From positions 1 to 5,913 of the forward strand of contig DAOVXR010000123.1 of NCBI GenBank assembly GCA_030636065.1: 5,913 nucleotides of DNA. The letters are read 5' to 3'. The position numbers were made by a program, and so were the translations under genes. Each line of letters opens with the position of its first letter. Position 1 is the stretch's first letter. Under the pieces are notes generated by a model, which saw only the letters and a list, made by a program, of their open reading frames with translations, had not been told where the DNA came from and did not search any database. Origin of the DNA: Sedimentisphaerales bacterium. GTDB lineage: Bacteria; Planctomycetota; Phycisphaerae; Sedimentisphaerales; SM23-30. Below, piece by piece: positions 4,267-5,913 of the stretch.

Positions 4267-5880
4267 CTATGAAATGCTGTGTGCGGTGGCTGATTGTTCC
4301 GAGGGTTTGAGGGGCCAATGTTCGGGATGGTTGGCAGCGGTTTTAAGAAGAGCTTCGACGATTTCCGGATCAAGCCGATTTCCTGCGCAAGCGGATATCT
4401 CCGCAATCGCTTCATCATGAGAGAATGCCTGCCTATGCGCACGATCAGAAGTGACGGCATCGAAGATGTCAGCCGCGGCGAGGATTCGTGCGCCAAATGG
4501 GATGTTCTTGCCGGCCAGGGCGTCCGGGTAACCGGTACCATCGAAATTCTCATGGTGATGTTTTATGATATTCAGTTCATGGTTAAATATTCCGACTTGA
4601 GAAATGATACGAACACCGGTAGTCGGATGCTGTCTGATGACAGCCCTTTCCTGTTCAGTCAAGGGTGTGGATTTTGTCAGAATACTACCGGGAACACCAA
4701 TCATACCAATGTCATGCAGCAGAGCAGCAGTTTTGATTGTCTCGATCTGCTCCGACGACAGGTTCATCTCCCGTGCGATATATTCGGCATATACCTGAAC
4801 ATTCTCCGCATGATTCGCGATAAATGGATCTTTGGCGGCTATGGTCTTGCTTAACGCGACGATACTGCCTATCGCCTGTGAACGAAGACGCTTTTCAAGG
4901 TTGTGAATTTCGGTTTGTAAATCGGAGGCATCGTCGTTTTTCTGCAGCGATTCTTCTTCCCCATTTTGGATATCGTCCCAGCGAACAACACAATTTCGGC
5001 CCCGGCTCTTGGCGGCGTAAAGAGCTTTATCCGCATTGTTCACCAACTCATATGGGTCAGGAAGAGTGGCGGCGTCCATTGCGGCTGTACCGAGACTGAC
5101 AGTAAGATTAAGTTGTTCGGCGGATATGTTCCATTTGTAACTTTGAATAAAAGAACGTAATTTCTCGGCGGCACGGACGGCATGGTCGATGTCGGTACCG
5201 GGCAGGCTAACAATAAACTCCTCACCACCATATCGTGCCGCAAAGTCGAGCGGATACAAATTATTTTTCAAAATCGCGGCGAGTTGTTTGAGAACATTAT
5301 CTCCACCGATATGTCCGTAGGTATCGTTGACACTCTTGAAAAAATCAATGTCAATCATAAATAAGGAGAGTGGTGTGTTTTTCTCCGATGACTCAATAAT
5401 CTGCCGCTCGAAAATCTCGAAGAAATGACGACGGTTGGCCAATCCGGTCAGTGGGTCCGTATTGGCCTGGGTGAGCAACTCCTCCTGGAGATCAAGCATC
5501 CGCAGAATTGCGCCCACGCGGGCACGCAATTCACCAGGGTTCAGGGGCTTGAAAATATAATCAATGGCGCCCAATTCCAATCCGGTGATTTTATCCTCAG
5601 CGGTATCCCTCGCTGATACGAAGATTATCGGAATCGAGGCGGTGCGAGTATCGGACTTCAATCTCCTGCATAATTCGTGCCCGTCCATATCAGGCATTAT
5701 AATGTCCAGGAGGATTACGTCAGGTTTTTCGTTGTAAGCTAACTCAAGCCCGTCCAGGGCATTGTTAGCCATCAGCGGCACCACACCCATCTTCTCCAAA
5801 TACACTTTCATCAGGATCAGGTTGGTCTGATTGTCGTCAACGGTCAATATTTTACGTGATTTCTTCTGATTCTCAGCCAT
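4267..5880 (-). CDS. REC-GGDEF-HD-GYP response regulator for c-di-GMP turnover
   Basis: This 537-residue cytosolic protein joins three domains. The receiver (about 10-128) has the acidic pair D15/D16, phospho-acceptor D59, S89 and K111, so phosphorylation by a histidine kinase is expected. The GGDEF domain (about 140-300) keeps metal-binding D177 (IDID), N185/D186 and the active GGEEF at 218-222, so it should make c-di-GMP. The position of the inhibitory RxxD site reads YPLD (209-212), so product inhibition through that site is probably lost. A charged linker (about 305-333) leads to the HD-GYP domain (about 335-515), with H357, HD at 389-390, H418, HHENFDGTGYP at 442-452 and D471, so c-di-GMP hydrolysis is also expected. 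HDIGM replaces the usual HDIGK (M393). No membrane segment is present. The start is the first Met; GGGAG (5888-5884) lies only 3 nt before it. It converges on the membrane protein gene across 678 bp; no clear terminator follows the stop. Confidence 0.95.
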   Translation of the reverse strand: MAENQKKSRKILTVDDNQTNLILMKVYLEKMGVVPLMANNALDGLELAYNEKPDVILLDIIMPDMDGHELCRRLKSDTRTASIPIIFVSARDTAEDKITGLELGAIDYIFKPLNPGELRARVGAILRMLDLQEELLTQANTDPLTGLANRRHFFEIFERQIIESSEKNTPLSLFMIDIDFFKSVNDTYGHIGGDNVLKQLAAILKNNLYPLDFAARYGGEEFIVSLPGTDIDHAVRAAEKLRSFIQSYKWNISAEQLNLTVSLGTAAMDAATLPDPYELVNNADKALYAAKSRGRNCVVRWDDIQNGEEESLQKNDDASDLQTEIHNLEKRLRSQAIGSIVALSKTIAAKDPFIANHAENVQVYAEYIAREMNLSSEQIETIKTAALLHDIGMIGVPGSILTKSTPLTEQERAVIRQHPTTGVRIISQVGIFNHELNIIKHHHENFDGTGYPDALAGKNIPFGARILAAADIFDAVTSDRAHRQAFSHDEAIAEISACAGNRLDPEIVEALLKTAANHPEHWPLKPSEQSATAHSIS

Positions 5881-5913
5881 AAGCTCCCACAGTATCAGTG
5901 CAATAAAGACGAC

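Noticed and set aside
4121..4420. 99-codon plus-strand frame overlapping the end of the response regulator gene
   Set aside because: Its second half is antisense to the HD-GYP C-terminus, its first half covers the hairpin-rich spacer, and the product has no domain-like pattern.

Overview
The window is a stretch of bacterial chromosome of moderate GC with four well-supported protein genes, one further gene cut by the left edge counted among them as yggS, plus mqnA, a polysaccharide-export lipoprotein gene, an unrecognised membrane protein gene and a c-di-GMP signalling gene (five in all). The intergenic DNA is AT-rich and full of repeats. The makeup (futalosine-type menaquinone gene mqnA, a YggS with GHLQRNKV and GLMTMAP motifs, an OPX lipoprotein with a PPD instead of PGD motif, and short hairpin repeats ending in CCTAC) suggests a Planctomycetota-like anaerobe or sediment bacterium, perhaps of the Phycisphaerae. 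That placement is inference from sequence style, not a demonstrated assignment.

Layout. Positions 1-604 (minus) hold the N-terminal 201 residues of a YggS/PLPBP-type pyridoxal-phosphate homeostasis protein, which runs off the left edge. A 141-bp divergent promoter region separates it from mqnA (746-1588, plus), a complete chorismate dehydratase. Then come a 282-bp spacer with a hairpin repeat, a 12-bp inverted repeat and a probable terminator; an OPX/Wza-like outer-membrane lipoprotein gene (1871-2611, plus); a 149-bp spacer with a good promoter, two hairpins and another copy of the same palindromic repeat; and a four-helix membrane protein with a charged coiled-coil tail that I cannot assign to a family (2761-3588, plus). 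A 678-bp AT-rich region without a convincing gene follows. The right end is a REC-GGDEF-HD-GYP response regulator (4267-5880, minus), converging on the preceding genes.

How the parts may work together. The OPX lipoprotein and the membrane protein are on the same strand and may form a small polysaccharide/envelope unit, although no Wzc, Wzx, Wzy or glycosyltransferase gene is present. The response regulator carries both a c-di-GMP synthase and a c-di-GMP phosphodiesterase domain; c-di-GMP commonly controls exopolysaccharide, so a functional link is plausible but is only suggested by proximity. The repeat CCGTGAACGGTTAC occurs in both spacers flanking the OPX gene, each time downstream of a GGG/CCC hairpin ending in CCTAC; this ordered pair of repeat types is the most intriguing non-coding signal in the window.
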